39,698 nucleotides of DNA from Sergeia podlipaevii (Eukaryota > Euglenozoa > Kinetoplastea > Trypanosomatida > Trypanosomatidae), in assembly GCA_030849805.1 (NCBI GenBank), contig JASANZ010002052.1, positions 1 through 39,698 of the forward strand. The letters run 5' to 3'. The notes under the pieces are model-generated. The model had not been told where the DNA came from and did no database searches. It worked only from the letters and a program-made list of their open reading frames with translations. A program made the position numbers and the translations under genes. This document shows positions 39,431 to 39,698 of this stretch, one piece after another (position 1 is the stretch's first letter; every line of letters begins with the position of its first letter).

Positions 39431-39698
39431 TTAGTAAGTGTACTCCTTACCCATGTAACCGGCCCAGCACTCAAATTCCTTGAGACCGCAATCCCGATTC
39501 AGGCCGTTGTTACCCCAGCCGAAAGCAAAGGCACCGCCAGGGAAACGGCGATGGCGAATACGAGCAAAGGGATTCTCAGGACCCTTGTAAGTGATGTAGT
39601 GATGAGAATGGCGGAGCTTCTCGTACATAATCCAGATCACAGCCAGCATACCAAGACCAGCAATGCGGCTGCTGTGCTTCAGCCCGTGCAGGTGCTGT
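39431..39698 (-). CDS. Small mitochondrial membrane protein, cytochrome c oxidase VIa-like (5' end outside window)
   Basis: The frame is open to the window edge, so only the last 88 residues are seen; the Met at 39649 is internal or a late start. The visible part has one hydrophobic segment (SRIAGLGMLAVIWIMY) followed by a His/Arg-rich stretch and the motif FARIRHRRFPGGAFAFGWGN. The arrangement of one transmembrane helix followed by an RIR-x-R-x-FP-x-G ... WG-N block resembles subunit VIa of complex IV, whose motif is H-L-R-I-R-T-K-P-F-P-W-G-D-G-N. The last residues are CWAGYMGKEYTY. The call is by motif only; another trypanosomatid respiratory subunit is possible. Stop codon is TAA at 39433-39431. 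Confidence 0.7.
   Translation of the reverse strand, partial: QHLHGLKHSSRIAGLGMLAVIWIMYEKLRHSHHYITYKGPENPFARIRHRRFPGGAFAFGWGNNGLNRDCGLKEFECWAGYMGKEYTY

Noticed and set aside
1..39698. Telomerase RNA template, SL RNA, CRISPR array, insertion sequence or viral gene
   Set aside because: No template-like TTAGGG sequence, SL RNA sequence, spaced-repeat array or transposase or viral frame was seen.

Overview
The window is nuclear DNA from a kinetoplastid protist, most likely a trypanosomatid. Every convincing gene lies on the minus strand and none needs a cis-spliced intron. Several start codons follow a T-rich tract plus AG, the usual signal for spliced-leader trans-splicing. The gene content is diagnostic: an orthologue of BILBO1 (flagellar pocket collar), a PEX11-family protein (glycosome or peroxisome membrane) and three small single-RRM proteins of the trypanosomatid RBP/UBP type. 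Coding parts are compositionally balanced. The gaps are AT-rich and full of A-runs on the plus strand, which are U-runs in the transcripts. I cannot name the genus. Codon use does not look as GC-rich as Leishmania.

The window reads as one directional cluster transcribed from right (39698) to left (1). In that order: a 5'-partial small inner-membrane protein resembling cytochrome c oxidase VIa (39431-39698); a 66-residue small protein (38767-38967); a HAT-repeat protein possibly related to Rna14/CstF-77 (36678-38531); a PEX11-family protein (35283-36320); the GPI-anchor de-N-acetylase GPI12/PIG-L (33974-34732); endonuclease III NTH1 (32755-33576); a short RRM protein (31968-32357); a large DEIH-box helicase with an RWD-like region and two CCHC knuckles (26745-30734); a second RRM protein (25535-26179); a third RRM protein (20330-21301); BILBO1 (12959-14737); a one-TM protein (10567-11193); a protein built on repeated F-x-P modules (7517-9904); a kinesin-4-like motor (2999-6325); and a CHFR-type FHA-RING-PBZ ubiquitin ligase (323-1963).

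The genes are not one pathway, as is normal in trypanosomatid clusters. Three themes recur: cytoskeleton and flagellum (BILBO1, kinesin, perhaps the F-x-P protein), RNA control (three RRM proteins, helicase, HAT protein) and organelle or membrane housekeeping (PEX11, GPI12, COX-like protein).

Two intervals, 14738-20329 (5.6 kb) and 21302-25534 (4.2 kb), lie just downstream of RRM genes and hold no convincing protein gene. They are either very long 3' UTRs or contain non-coding RNAs. Inside them are microsatellites, a 40-bp minisatellite whose units each carry a splice-acceptor-like sequence, and a few islands of complex sequence. A plus-strand frame near 12.4 kb looks like a gene relic.

Four or five reading frames can be extended upstream only by GTG or TTG codons that lie in or beside the splice tracts. 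I therefore moved the starts of BILBO1, the 20.3-kb RRM gene, the helicase, NTH1, the 32-kb RRM gene and the HAT protein to internal ATGs. All domain calls are from reading motifs by eye; no searches were run.
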